Origin: Nocardia grenadensis NBRC 108939
Lineage (GTDB): Bacteria; Actinomycetota; Actinomycetes; Mycobacteriales; Mycobacteriaceae
Reading direction: 5' to 3'
Assembly: GCF_001613445.1 (NCBI RefSeq)
Contig: NZ_BDCJ01000006.1
Span: forward strand, 248,001-312,000
DNA: 64,000 nucleotides
Under the pieces are notes generated by a model. That model saw only the letters and a program-made list of their open reading frames with translations. It did not search any database and was not told the origin of the DNA. Below are positions 1 through 7,325 of the stretch, piece by piece; the first letter of the stretch is position 1, and each line of letters opens with the position of its first letter. The position numbers were made by a program, and so were the translations under genes.

Positions 1-2
1 AC

Positions 3-773
3 GAATCCCTGCGCCGTAATCTCGATCTGCTGAGCACGGTGTCGGCGACGCTGCCGCCTCCGGTCGGCGCTCCGCTCACCCGGTTCCTCGGCCATGTGCG
101 AACCCGGTCTGTCTTCGAACTCGCCGCCGACTATGTGGCGACCTTCGACCACCGCAAACGATTCAGCCCTTATCTCACCTACTTCGCCTACGGTGACACC
201 CGCAAACGCGGTGTCGCCCTGTTGCGGTTCAAACAGGCGTACCGCGAGGCCGGGCTGACACTCTCCGAGGAGGAACTGCCCGACCACCTGTCCGTGGTGC
301 TGGAATTCGCCGCGGCCGACAACGCCGAGACCGGGTTGCGTCTGCTCACCGAGCACCGAGCCGGTCTCGAGGTGATGCGTCGCGGTCTGCGGGAGACCGG
401 CTCGCCCTGGGCCGACGTTCTCGAATCGATCACCGCCACCCTCCCCGCCCTCGCCGGGACCGAAGAGGACGCCGTCGCCCGGCTCATCGCCGCGGGCCCA
501 CCGGAGGAAGCCGTCGGCCTGGCCCCGTTCGCCCCGCCACAGCACCTCCCCGATCCCGCCGTATTACCAGCGTCCCGGAGAACCCCGGGGGGCACGGAGA
601 CGGCCGCGACCTTCCCGGGGTCGTCGGCGTTCGAGGTCGGGGCCCGCGCCGGTTCCGGAGCGACAGAGCGAAGGAGCGCAGCGACCGATCGGCGCAGTGG
701 AGAACCGGGATCACGAGGGCCCCGACATGCGGCGCCGGAGGTGTCGCAAAGCAACACGGAGGCGTGCCGATGA
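3..773 (+). CDS. narJ: Nitrate reductase assembly chaperone NarJ, 5' end outside window
   Basis: NarJ is the cytoplasmic chaperone that helps insert the molybdenum cofactor into the NarG subunit of respiratory nitrate reductase. The core FDxRxxxSxYLTYFxYGDTRxRG and the later ELPDHLxVVLEF segment are diagnostic of the family. The frame is open through the window's first base, so the true start lies upstream and the GTG at 39 is internal. The final 75 or so residues are low-complexity (Ala, Gly, Arg, Ser) and not typical of NarJ; the DNA there (about 658-690) repeats GAGCG. The stop overlaps the narI start in an ATGA, so the two genes are translationally coupled. narG/narH are expected just upstream. 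Confidence 0.9.
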   Translation, partial: ESLRRNLDLLSTVSATLPPPVGAPLTRFLGHVRTRSVFELAADYVATFDHRKRFSPYLTYFAYGDTRKRGVALLRFKQAYREAGLTLSEEELPDHLSVVLEFAAADNAETGLRLLTEHRAGLEVMRRGLRETGSPWADVLESITATLPALAGTEEDAVARLIAAGPPEEAVGLAPFAPPQHLPDPAVLPASRRTPGGTETAATFPGSSAFEVGARAGSGATERRSAATDRRSGEPGSRGPRHAAPEVSQSNTEACR

Positions 774-1534
774 ACTCATTGCTGCTCGCCGCACCTGGTG
801 AGAACCTCACCGCGTTCGACATCCTGCTGTGGGTCGCCCTGCCCTACGCCGCCATCGCGACCTTCCTGGTGGGCCACTACTGGCGCTACCGCTACGACAA
901 ATTCGGCTGGACCACCCGCTCCTCCCAGCTCTACGAGAGCCGGCTGCTGCGCCTGGGCAGTCCGCTTTTCCATTACGGAATCCTGCTGGTGATCATGGGC
1001 CATATCGTCGGCCTGCTGGTTCCGGAGGGTTGGACCGAGGCCGTCGGCGTGGGCGATTCGGTGTACCACATGGCCTCCGCCAGTCTCGGGATCGTGGCCG
1101 GTGTCGCCACCCTGGCCGGTGCGGCCATCCTGATCTACCGCCGCCGCACCACCGGACCTGTCTTCTCCGCGACCACCCGCAACGACAAGATCATGTACGT
1201 ACTGCTGCTCGGCACGCTGGTACTGGGCTTCGGCACCACACTGGTGAACAATGCGAACAACCATCCGCACGACTACCGGGAGACGGTCTCCCCGTGGTTC
1301 CGCTCCGTCCTCTCCTTCCGCCCCGACACCGACCTGATCCTCGCCGCGCCCCTCGGTTTCCAGCTCCACGTGATCGCCGCCTGGTTGCTGTTCGCATTCT
1401 GGCCGTTCACCCGGCTGGTCCACGTGTTCTCGATGCCGATCGGGTACCTGACCAGGCCCTATATCGTCTACCGCAGCCGGGACCGGGAGTTGGGATCCAG
1501 GCCGCAGCGGCGGGGGTGGGAACGGATCCAGTAG
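770..1534 (+). CDS. narI: Respiratory nitrate reductase gamma subunit NarI
   Basis: NarI is the membrane b-type cytochrome that passes quinol electrons to NarGH. Five hydrophobic segments are visible, together with the family blocks GHYWRYRxDxFGW, GSPLFHYGIL, HxxGLLVPEGWTE and the late FQLHVIAAWLLFAFWPFTRLVHVFS, which supply the haem-ligand histidines. I start it at the ATG inside the ATGA overlap with narJ, because GGAGG sits about 7 bases upstream; a GTG at 764 is the in-frame alternative. About 254 residues, normal for the family. Expected to work in anaerobic or low-oxygen nitrate respiration. Confidence 0.93.
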   Translation: MNSLLLAAPGENLTAFDILLWVALPYAAIATFLVGHYWRYRYDKFGWTTRSSQLYESRLLRLGSPLFHYGILLVIMGHIVGLLVPEGWTEAVGVGDSVYHMASASLGIVAGVATLAGAAILIYRRRTTGPVFSATTRNDKIMYVLLLGTLVLGFGTTLVNNANNHPHDYRETVSPWFRSVLSFRPDTDLILAAPLGFQLHVIAAWLLFAFWPFTRLVHVFSMPIGYLTRPYIVYRSRDRELGSRPQRRGWERIQ

Positions 1535-1578
1535 GACGACCGTGTTTCCACTATGCCCTTGTCGGCTATCGACGTATA

Positions 1579-1618
1579 TGACACCATACGCATATGTCAC
1601 TCAAGCGCACTATGGTGT
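1579..1618 (+). promoter_or_regulatory. Inverted repeats at the vapB start, probable autoregulatory operator
   Basis: Two inverted repeats overlap the vapB start codon: TGACA (1579-1583) with TGTCA (1595-1599), and ACACCATA (1581-1588) with TATGGTGT (1611-1618, perfect over 8 bp). VapB ribbon-helix-helix proteins bind such repeats to repress their own operon; that this is the operator is inferred. Confidence 0.4.
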
Positions 1619-1827
1619 ATGCCGATCCCGAGGATCTCGCGATCATCAAGGAAGCGGCGGCGCGTACACAGACGAGTGAGGCCGAAATAATTCGCGAAGG
1701 TATTCATTTGGCGGCACTCCGAGTACGGCGACGTTCCGAGCCGCTGCGCCTGCGCCGGTTCGCCAGCGGCGATCCCACCCTGGCGGATCGTGTCGACGAA
1801 ATCCTTGCCGACGACGACGCGGAATGA
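1594..1827 (+). CDS. VapB-type ribbon-helix-helix antitoxin
   Basis: A 77-residue protein with an N-terminal ribbon-helix-helix (strand KRTMVYADPEDLAIIKEAA, then helices with TSEAEIIREGI) and an acidic C-terminal tail ending DEILADDDAE. This is the layout of CopG/VapB antitoxins that bind DNA through the N-terminus and cap the toxin with the tail. The stop codon overlaps the start of the downstream PIN-domain gene by ATGA, the usual antitoxin-first arrangement, which keeps antitoxin in excess. Inverted repeats overlap the start codon. Confidence 0.8.
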   Translation: MSLKRTMVYADPEDLAIIKEAAARTQTSEAEIIREGIHLAALRVRRRSEPLRLRRFASGDPTLADRVDEILADDDAE

Positions 1828-2288
1828 CCGCCTCCACATCTCCGGCGCGTATAGGGATCGTCATCGCGGACACTTCCGGCCTCCTCGCCGCCTTCGATAC
1901 GTCCTCGGCCGAAAGTGACAAGGCTTTCGCGGTCCTCGAATCGGCCGGGCTCGTGGTTCTGTCGCCGCTCGTCCTGGCCGAACTCGACCACGTGGGCCGT
2001 CGTGCGCTCGGACAGCGGCATGCCGCCTCGATGATCGAGGACATTGCGGCCGAAGCGCGTCGCGGATCATTCGAAATCGCCACGGTGACAACGGATATTC
2101 TCGACCAGGCCAATGCCGTACGCACTCTCTATCCAGCGCTGTGTCTCGATCTCGCGGATGCGGTATGTGTGGCCCTCGCCGCTGAATACGAAACGAATTC
2201 GGTGCTCACGCTCGATCGCCGTGACTTTCGGGCACTCGGCCCGCTGACCCGCCACCAAGCGTTTCGGGTTCTTCCCGACGACCTGTGA
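1824..2288 (+). CDS. PIN-domain ribonuclease toxin (VapC family)
   Basis: 154-residue PIN-domain protein, expected to be an RNase that cleaves tRNA or rRNA when free of its antitoxin. The four acidic residues of the metal site are all visible: D16 (VIADTSG), E53 (LAELDHV), D112 (LDLADAV) and D131 (LTLDRRDF). Translationally coupled to the preceding antitoxin through ATGA. The length fits VapC. The target cannot be read from the sequence. Confidence 0.82.
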   Translation: MTASTSPARIGIVIADTSGLLAAFDTSSAESDKAFAVLESAGLVVLSPLVLAELDHVGRRALGQRHAASMIEDIAAEARRGSFEIATVTTDILDQANAVRTLYPALCLDLADAVCVALAAEYETNSVLTLDRRDFRALGPLTRHQAFRVLPDDL

Positions 2289-2407
2289 CTGTCGCGGACG
2301 AGGCGCTTTCGGGGGCCTGCCGAACTCGTGCTTCGGCTGCCACGCGCTGTTATCGGCCCGAGGGCGGAAAGCTGGATCTCGGCCGGTGGCTGATGCCACG
2401 CATATCC

Positions 2408-2436
2408 TTGACGTAATGATCGCGTCAACCTATCGT
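2408..2436 (+). promoter_or_regulatory. Promoter with embedded palindrome for the Fic gene
   Basis: TTGACG (2408-2413), a 17-base spacer and TATCGT (2431-2436) make a plausible sigma-70-type promoter. The predicted transcription start is at or next to the ATG at 2443, which suggests a leaderless mRNA. A perfect inverted repeat TTGACG/CGTCAA (2408-2413 and 2423-2428) covers the -35 and spacer and could be an operator. Confidence 0.45.
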
Positions 2437-2442
2437 TGCGGA

Positions 2443-3579
2443 ATGCTGTTTCCCACTCCTGCGCTGACCAGCGAAGACAGCGACGTGCTGGCCGAGGTGG
2501 ACCGCATGCGGGGCGAGCTTCGTCATCAGCTGCAAGAGGTGCCTGCGAAGTGGGCCGGGGGGTTGCGGAAGTTTCTCACAGCCGACGCCGTGGCGGCGTC
2601 GAACTCCATCGAGGGTTTCAAGGTGGCCACCATCGACGTCGAGGATTTGCTCGCCGGCGAGCGCGATGTGGATATCTCCGAGGAGAACCGCGCCGAGACA
2701 CTCGCCTACGAGCAGATGATGACCTACATCCAGACCCTGCACGATGTCGAGGATTTCGCCTACAGCAAGGGGTTACTCAACGCGCTGCACTGGATGTTGC
2801 AGGGGCATAGGCATTCTCCGCGTAAGCCGGCGGGACAGTGGCGACGGGGGCCGGTCTATGTGACCGATGCCCGCGACCCGAGCATCGCCGCGTACACCGC
2901 GCCGGAGGCCGATGCTGTGCCTGCGCTCATGGCGGAGCTGGTGGAGTGGCTCGAGACAGCGGACGGCACCCATCCGCTCGTCCGTGCCGCGATGGCCCAT
3001 CTGCATCTTGTGTCCATACATCCCTGGGTCGACGGAAACGGCCGGATGTCGCGCTCGCTACAGACGCTGATGATCGCGCGGGAAGGGGTGCTCGCTCCGG
3101 AGTTCTCTTCGATCGAGGCATGGCTCGGGCGACCGGGCAATACGTGGGAGTACTACCAGGTGCTGGGACGCCGGGGTAGTGAGTATCTGCCCGACCAGGA
3201 TGTATCGGAGTGGATTCGGTTCAATCTGATCGCCTACCACCAGCAAGCGCAGACTGTGCATGCGCGCTTCGTCCGGTCCGGACGGGTGTGGGAACACTTG
3301 CTGGAGTTCGCCGTCGCCGAGTCACTCGACGAGCGGCTCGTCACCGCGTTGCACGACGTCGCGATGGCGGGCCGGGTACGCCGGAGCCGCTACGAACGCA
3401 GCGAGAGTCTGAGCGTTCAGCAGGCCCAGCGGGACCTGCGTGAACTGGTGCGTCGGCAGATCCTGGAGCCGGTGGGACGGACCCGCGCCCGGTTCTATGT
3501 CGCCGGTGCTCGCTTTCCCGAAAAGGTTTCCGAGGTGGCGCATACGCCGACGACACTGCGGAACCCCTACCGCACGTAG
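2443..3579 (+). CDS. Fic-domain protein (probable AMP-transferase) with inhibitory motif
   Basis: Fic enzymes usually transfer AMP to a hydroxyl of a target protein. The active-site loop HPWVDGNGRMSR (about residues 193-204 from this start) matches HPFxDGNGRxxR, with the catalytic His present. The N-terminal helix carries SNSIEG (residues 53-58), fitting the autoinhibitory (S/T)xxxE(G/N) motif of class II Fic proteins, so the enzyme is probably self-inhibited. The C-terminal 100 residues look like a winged-helix domain, common in this Fic-DUF4172-like group. In-frame starts at 2386 (GTG) and 2416 (ATG) exist, but neither has a ribosome site; 2443 is favoured by the promoter placed just upstream. 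378 residues. Confidence 0.85.
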   Translation: MLFPTPALTSEDSDVLAEVDRMRGELRHQLQEVPAKWAGGLRKFLTADAVAASNSIEGFKVATIDVEDLLAGERDVDISEENRAETLAYEQMMTYIQTLHDVEDFAYSKGLLNALHWMLQGHRHSPRKPAGQWRRGPVYVTDARDPSIAAYTAPEADAVPALMAELVEWLETADGTHPLVRAAMAHLHLVSIHPWVDGNGRMSRSLQTLMIAREGVLAPEFSSIEAWLGRPGNTWEYYQVLGRRGSEYLPDQDVSEWIRFNLIAYHQQAQTVHARFVRSGRVWEHLLEFAVAESLDERLVTALHDVAMAGRVRRSRYERSESLSVQQAQRDLRELVRRQILEPVGRTRARFYVAGARFPEKVSEVAHTPTTLRNPYRT

Positions 3580-3694
3580 TCGTTTCCCGCCGGCCGCCGG
3601 TCCGTGGGTCCGAGCGCGAACTCGGGCGGCGGTGCGGATTGTTGATCGTCTGTCGGGTGTGGCGTACCACTCTGGTCCAACCATGCGAATGCGT

Positions 3695-3728
3695 GTTAAC
3701 TTAAATCGAACGGTCATTAACTTGACCG
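3695..3728 (+). promoter_or_regulatory. Palindromic operator candidate upstream of thiolase gene
   Basis: CGGTCA-N6-TGACCG (3711-3728) is a perfect 6-bp inverted repeat centred on TTAACT, 28 bp upstream of the thiolase start. A second GTTAAC lies at 3695-3700. The spacing and symmetry suit a TetR-type repressor; the regulator is not identified. GTTAACTT also occurs in the echA/TetR intergenic region near 61,234. Confidence 0.4.
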
Positions 3729-3755
3729 GCCGGAACGAGCAATTCAGGAGGGACT

Positions 3756-4922
3756 ATGCAGTCCGCCGTCATCGTCGATGTGGTTCGCACGCCGTCCGGG
3801 AAGGGTAAGGCCGGTGGGGGGTTGTCCGGGGTACACCCGGCGACTCTGCTGGCCGGGGTACTGAGCGAGCTGCTGCAGCGCAACGACCTGGATCCGGCGC
3901 TCGTCGACGATGTGATCGGCGGCTGCGTGACCCAGAGCGGGGAACAGGCCTTCAATATCTCCCGCACCGCCGTACTGGCCGCGGGATTCCCCGAATCGGT
4001 ACCGGCCACCACGGTGGACCGGCAGTGCGGATCCAGCCAGCAGGCCGCGCATTTCGCCGCGCAGGGTGTGCTCGCGGGCGCCTACGATATCGCCATTGCC
4101 TGCGGTGTCGAGTCGATGAGCCGGGTGCCCATGTTCTCCAACGCGCAGGGGCGCGACGCCAATCGCGGTCCCATCGTGCACCAGTACCCGGAGGGGCTGG
4201 TGCAGCAGGGTGTCGCCGCCGAGATCCTGGCGGCGCGCTGGAAGTTCGACCGGGCCACCCTCGACGAATTCGCGGCCCGGTCCCATCGGCTGGCGGCCGA
4301 GACCGCCGCGGCCGGCGGGTTCGACCGGGAGCTGGTCGCCGCCGGGGCGCTGACCGCGGACGAGACCATCCGGGCCGGATCCACTCCGGAGAAGCTCGCG
4401 GGCCTGAAGCCGGCCTTCGTCGACGAGCAGTACACGCGGCGGTTCCCGGAGATCGACTGGTCCATCACCCCGGGCAACTCCTCGCCGCTCACCGACGGGG
4501 CGTCGGCCGCGCTGATCATGAGCGAGCAGGCCGCTACGAAGCTCGGACTGCGGCCGCGGGCGCGTTTCCATTCCTTCGCGGTGGTGGGTGACGACCCACT
4601 GCTCATGCTGACCGCGCCCGTGCCGGCCTCGAAGAAGGTGCTGGAGCGGGCCGGGCTGACGATCGACGATATCGACGCCTACGAGGTCAACGAGGCGTTC
4701 GCGCCGGTGCCGCTGGTCTGGCAGCACGAGCTGAACGCCGACCCGGAGAAGCTGAACCCGCGCGGCGGGGCCATTGCGCTGGGGCACCCGCTGGGCGCCT
4801 CGGGGGTGCGGATCCTGGCCACCATGGTCAACCATCTCGAGCAGACCGGTGGCCGGTATGCGCTGCAGACCATGTGCGAGGCGGGCGGTCTGGCGAACGC
4901 CACCATTATCGAACGTCTCTGA
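3756..4922 (+). CDS. Acetyl-CoA C-acyltransferase (thiolase), FadA family
   Basis: Catalyses CoA-dependent cleavage of 3-ketoacyl-CoA in beta-oxidation-type degradation, or the reverse condensation. The nucleophile C91 lies in VDRQCGSSQQA; the C-terminal catalytic pieces NEAFAPV, GGAIALGHPLGASG (His) and MCEAGG (Cys) are all present. The full length of 388 residues is standard. The GGCVTQxGEQxxNISR and ATTVDxQCGSxQQ segments resemble the steroid and acyl-CoA thiolases of mycobacteria (FadA5-like group), but substrate preference cannot be fixed from sequence. A strong ribosome site (AGGAGG) precedes the ATG. Transcribed alone: a palindrome lies upstream and a very strong hairpin follows. Confidence 0.9.
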   Translation: MQSAVIVDVVRTPSGKGKAGGGLSGVHPATLLAGVLSELLQRNDLDPALVDDVIGGCVTQSGEQAFNISRTAVLAAGFPESVPATTVDRQCGSSQQAAHFAAQGVLAGAYDIAIACGVESMSRVPMFSNAQGRDANRGPIVHQYPEGLVQQGVAAEILAARWKFDRATLDEFAARSHRLAAETAAAGGFDRELVAAGALTADETIRAGSTPEKLAGLKPAFVDEQYTRRFPEIDWSITPGNSSPLTDGASAALIMSEQAATKLGLRPRARFHSFAVVGDDPLLMLTAPVPASKKVLERAGLTIDDIDAYEVNEAFAPVPLVWQHELNADPEKLNPRGGAIALGHPLGASGVRILATMVNHLEQTGGRYALQTMCEAGGLANATIIERL

Positions 4923-4927
4923 TCACC

Positions 4928-4970
4928 GAACACGGCCCTCGGGACTACCCCGGTCCCGAGGGCCGTGTTC
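4928..4970 (+). terminator. Strong intrinsic terminator, 18-bp stem
   Basis: Perfect 18-bp inverted repeat with a 7-base loop (arms 4928-4945 and 4953-4970), directly after the thiolase stop. There is no long T-run, as is common in high-GC actinobacteria. It lies between the thiolase and the convergent NlpC/P60 gene and may serve both. Confidence 0.85.
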
Positions 4971-5046
4971 CGTGAGGTGCGCCGTGGGCCCGAGGCTGTG
5001 GTGCAGGCTTGCCGCCGGTCGATGGGGAACCACGGTGCGGCTCGGG

Positions 5047-5589
5047 TCAGAAGCGGCGTGCTCCGACCACGGGCGAATACGACATCGGCGATATCTCCAC
5101 AGTGGAGGTCGCGGCGTGGATCACCTGACCGTCTCCGGCGTACAGCGCCGAATGGCCACCACCGCTGTAGGAGATCACATCGCCGACACGCAGCTGGTCG
5201 AGCGGTACCGGTGTACCGGCGGCCAGCTGGGACCAGCTGGTGCGCGGTACCTGCACTCCGGCCTGCTGGTATGCCCACTGCACCAGCCCCGAACAGTCGA
5301 AGACGTTCGGTCCGGCACCACCGGTGACGTACGGTGCCCCGAGCTTGCTGCGCGCCGCCGCCACGGCGATATCGCCGACGGCCGGGGCGGGCACCACCGG
5401 CGGGGTGAGTGCGCCGATACCGGGGATTTCGGCCGGCAGGGGTATCTGATCGGGAATTTCGAAGGTGCCGAAGCCGGGCAGGGTGACCGGCTGGGCCTGG
5501 GCGGGTGCCGTTGTTCCGAGAATGGCGCCGGCCGCGGCGGCGAAAAGAGCCAGTGCGGCGCAGCGCTGACGTATCGGTACAGAATCCAT
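5047..5589 (-). CDS. Secreted NlpC/P60 cell-wall peptidase
   Basis: 180-residue exported peptidase, expected to cut stem peptides of peptidoglycan. Residues 1-32 form a signal peptide ending AQA. A Pro-rich spacer (33-70) leads to an NlpC/P60 domain in which the catalytic triad is visible: C99 (FDCSGLVQWAY), H146 (GGGHSALYAGDG) and H158 (VIHAAT). The domain resembles the C-terminal half of mycobacterial RipA/RipB/RipD proteins, without their coiled-coil N-terminus. It is convergent with the thiolase gene. The 250-bp stretch upstream (5590-5838) is AT-richer and probably holds its promoter. Confidence 0.88.
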   Translation of the reverse strand: MDSVPIRQRCAALALFAAAAGAILGTTAPAQAQPVTLPGFGTFEIPDQIPLPAEIPGIGALTPPVVPAPAVGDIAVAAARSKLGAPYVTGGAGPNVFDCSGLVQWAYQQAGVQVPRTSWSQLAAGTPVPLDQLRVGDVISYSGGGHSALYAGDGQVIHAATSTVEISPMSYSPVVGARRF

Positions 5590-5838
5590 AATTGCGGTCC
5601 TCCGTGCTCAGGTCGAGAGCCGGTGGGAGCGCGAACGGTTCGTACCGCCGAATGCGCGAGGAGAACATCACCGACCACTCGAACAGCGTTGGAAATACAC
5701 CACAGCTATATGTCGGTCCTGCAAACCCGGGGAGTCATATTTCGCGTGATCGCGCGCCGATCGGTAAACGACACGGGCAATGCGGATCACGAAGAAATAA
5801 CTATCTATATTTCCGCAGCGTAGCGGCGGTGTCCGAAT

Positions 5839-6420
5839 TCAGCTCGGGCGATATCTGGCCTTGATGTGGAACCGCTCGCCCTGCGGACCGTAGATGCTCA
5901 GATACTCCACCGGATGCTCGTCGGCGTTGCCGAACCAGTGCGGCAGATGGGTATCGAATTCGGCCACTTCCCCCGGTGTCAGGATCATGTCCCGGTCGCC
6001 GAGTATGAGCCGGAGTCTGCCGTTGAGCACATAGAGCCAGTGGTAGCCCTCGTGGGTGTGCATTTCGGGTTCGGCCGCGGCGCGGCCGGACAGGATCTGT
6101 TTGTAGGCCTGCAGGCCGCCCGGTCGGCGGGTCAGCGGGATGAAGGTCTGACCGTGCCGGGTCACCGGGCGGGTGTGGACCCGGGGGTCGCCGGTCTCCG
6201 GCGCGTCGACGAGTTCATCCAGCGGCACCTGGTGGGCCTTGGCCAGTGGGAGCAGCAGTTCGAGGCTGGGTTTTCGCTGCCCCGATTCCAGGCGCGACAG
6301 CGTGCTCACCGGGATGCCGGTGACCTCGGACAGTGCTGCCAGCGTCGTACCGTTGCGGCGGCGTAGTTCGCGCAGCCGTGGGCCGATCGCCTCGATGACC
6401 TCGCCGAACTCCCGATCCAT
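5839..6420 (-). CDS. XRE-family regulator with C-terminal cupin sensor
   Basis: 193-residue regulator. An N-terminal helix-turn-helix (about residues 10-65, TLAALSEVTGIPVSTLSRLESGQRKPSLELLLPLAKA) is followed by a cupin domain (about 100-190, with HTHEGYHWLYVLNGRLRL and TPGEVAEFDTHLPHWFGN). I chose the ATG at 6420; an upstream in-frame ATG at 6492 would run through the palindrome and the divergent promoter. It faces a methyltransferase gene, and a near-perfect 18-bp palindrome lies between them, so it probably controls both itself and the methyltransferase in response to a small ligand bound in the cupin. The ligand is unknown. Confidence 0.85.
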   Translation of the reverse strand: MDREFGEVIEAIGPRLRELRRRNGTTLAALSEVTGIPVSTLSRLESGQRKPSLELLLPLAKAHQVPLDELVDAPETGDPRVHTRPVTRHGQTFIPLTRRPGGLQAYKQILSGRAAAEPEMHTHEGYHWLYVLNGRLRLILGDRDMILTPGEVAEFDTHLPHWFGNADEHPVEYLSIYGPQGERFHIKARYRPS

Positions 6421-6436
6421 CCCTCTATTGCAGAAC

Positions 6437-6454
6437 TGGCAAATTAATTTGTCA
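6437..6454 (+). promoter_or_regulatory. 18-bp palindromic operator of the XRE-cupin/methyltransferase pair
   Basis: TGGCAAATTAATTTGTCA is symmetric at 8 of 9 positions and is flanked by CTGGC/GCCAG (6436-6440 and 6456-6460). It lies 17 bp upstream of the regulator start and 56 bp upstream of the methyltransferase, and is the AT-richest spot in the area. Assignment to the XRE-cupin regulator is inferred from position. Confidence 0.55.
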
Positions 6455-6509
6455 AGCCAGCTGTTTGTTCGGATGCTGGGGTCATACCTCACGGGATCAG
6501 GAGTAACGG

Positions 6510-7139
6510 ATGGACCAGCAGTTCTGGGACGATATGTACGGCGAGAGCGAACGGCGGTTCAGCGGGTTGCCGAATGACGCCCTGGTGGCGGAAGTGACCG
6601 GTGCGGCACCCGGCCAGGCCCTCGATCTCGGCTGTGGAGAGGGAGCGGACGCCTACTGGCTGGCCGAACAAGGCTGGCAGGTGACCGCGGTGGATATCTC
6701 GCAGGTCGCGCTGGACCGCGCGGCGGCCGGGCACCCGGAGATCTCGTGGCAGCGCGCCGATATCACCGTCACGCCGATGCCGCCCCGTTCCTTCGACCTG
6801 GTGTCGGCGTTCTATTTTCCGATCGCGCACGAAACCGATCACGCCACCGTGCGCGGGTTGCTCGAGGCCGTGGCCCCGGGGGGAACCTTACTGTTCGTCG
6901 CGCACGACCCCACCGAATTCCCGCCGCGCGAGGAGCATTCGCACGGGAGTGGGCATTCGCACGCGGGCGACGGACCCTCACCTCGGTTCGACCCCTACGA
7001 GTTCTATCAGCCGTCCGAGATCATCGAACTTCTCGGTGACGGCTGGACCGTGGAGGTCGACGAGCGCCGCGACCGCAACCGGCCCGCCGCCGGACATCAG
7101 GTCAAAGACCTTGTCCTGCGGGCACGGCGCGTGCGCTGA
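6510..7139 (+). CDS. Class I SAM-dependent methyltransferase with His-rich loop
   Basis: 209 residues with a Rossmann methyltransferase fold: motif I LDLGCGEGAD (about 39-48), motif II VTAVDIS, motif III and the post-motif PGGTLLFV. It resembles the TehB/YcgJ-like small methyltransferases often found opposite XRE-cupin genes. A loop around residue 137 reads EEHSHGSGHSHAGDG, a histidine-rich insertion that could bind a metal. The substrate is unknown; TehB relatives act on tellurite or small thiol/metalloid compounds, but that is only family background. Shares a regulatory palindrome with the divergent regulator. Confidence 0.82.
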   Translation: MDQQFWDDMYGESERRFSGLPNDALVAEVTGAAPGQALDLGCGEGADAYWLAEQGWQVTAVDISQVALDRAAAGHPEISWQRADITVTPMPPRSFDLVSAFYFPIAHETDHATVRGLLEAVAPGGTLLFVAHDPTEFPPREEHSHGSGHSHAGDGPSPRFDPYEFYQPSEIIELLGDGWTVEVDERRDRNRPAAGHQVKDLVLRARRVR

Positions 7140-7325
7140 CAGCGCGGCGTGGGCTCGGTCACCCGGATGTATGCCCACCTCGGGTTTCGGTGATCGGCCG
7201 AGTCCGCGCGTCGTAACGCGCTTCTATCAGAGCTGATTGCTATCGTCGGCTCCACCTGTGTGCGGAAACTACTGTCGGCGCCGACTGTGCGCGGAAACCG
7301 GAACCACGAGGTGGAGGGTTTGTTC

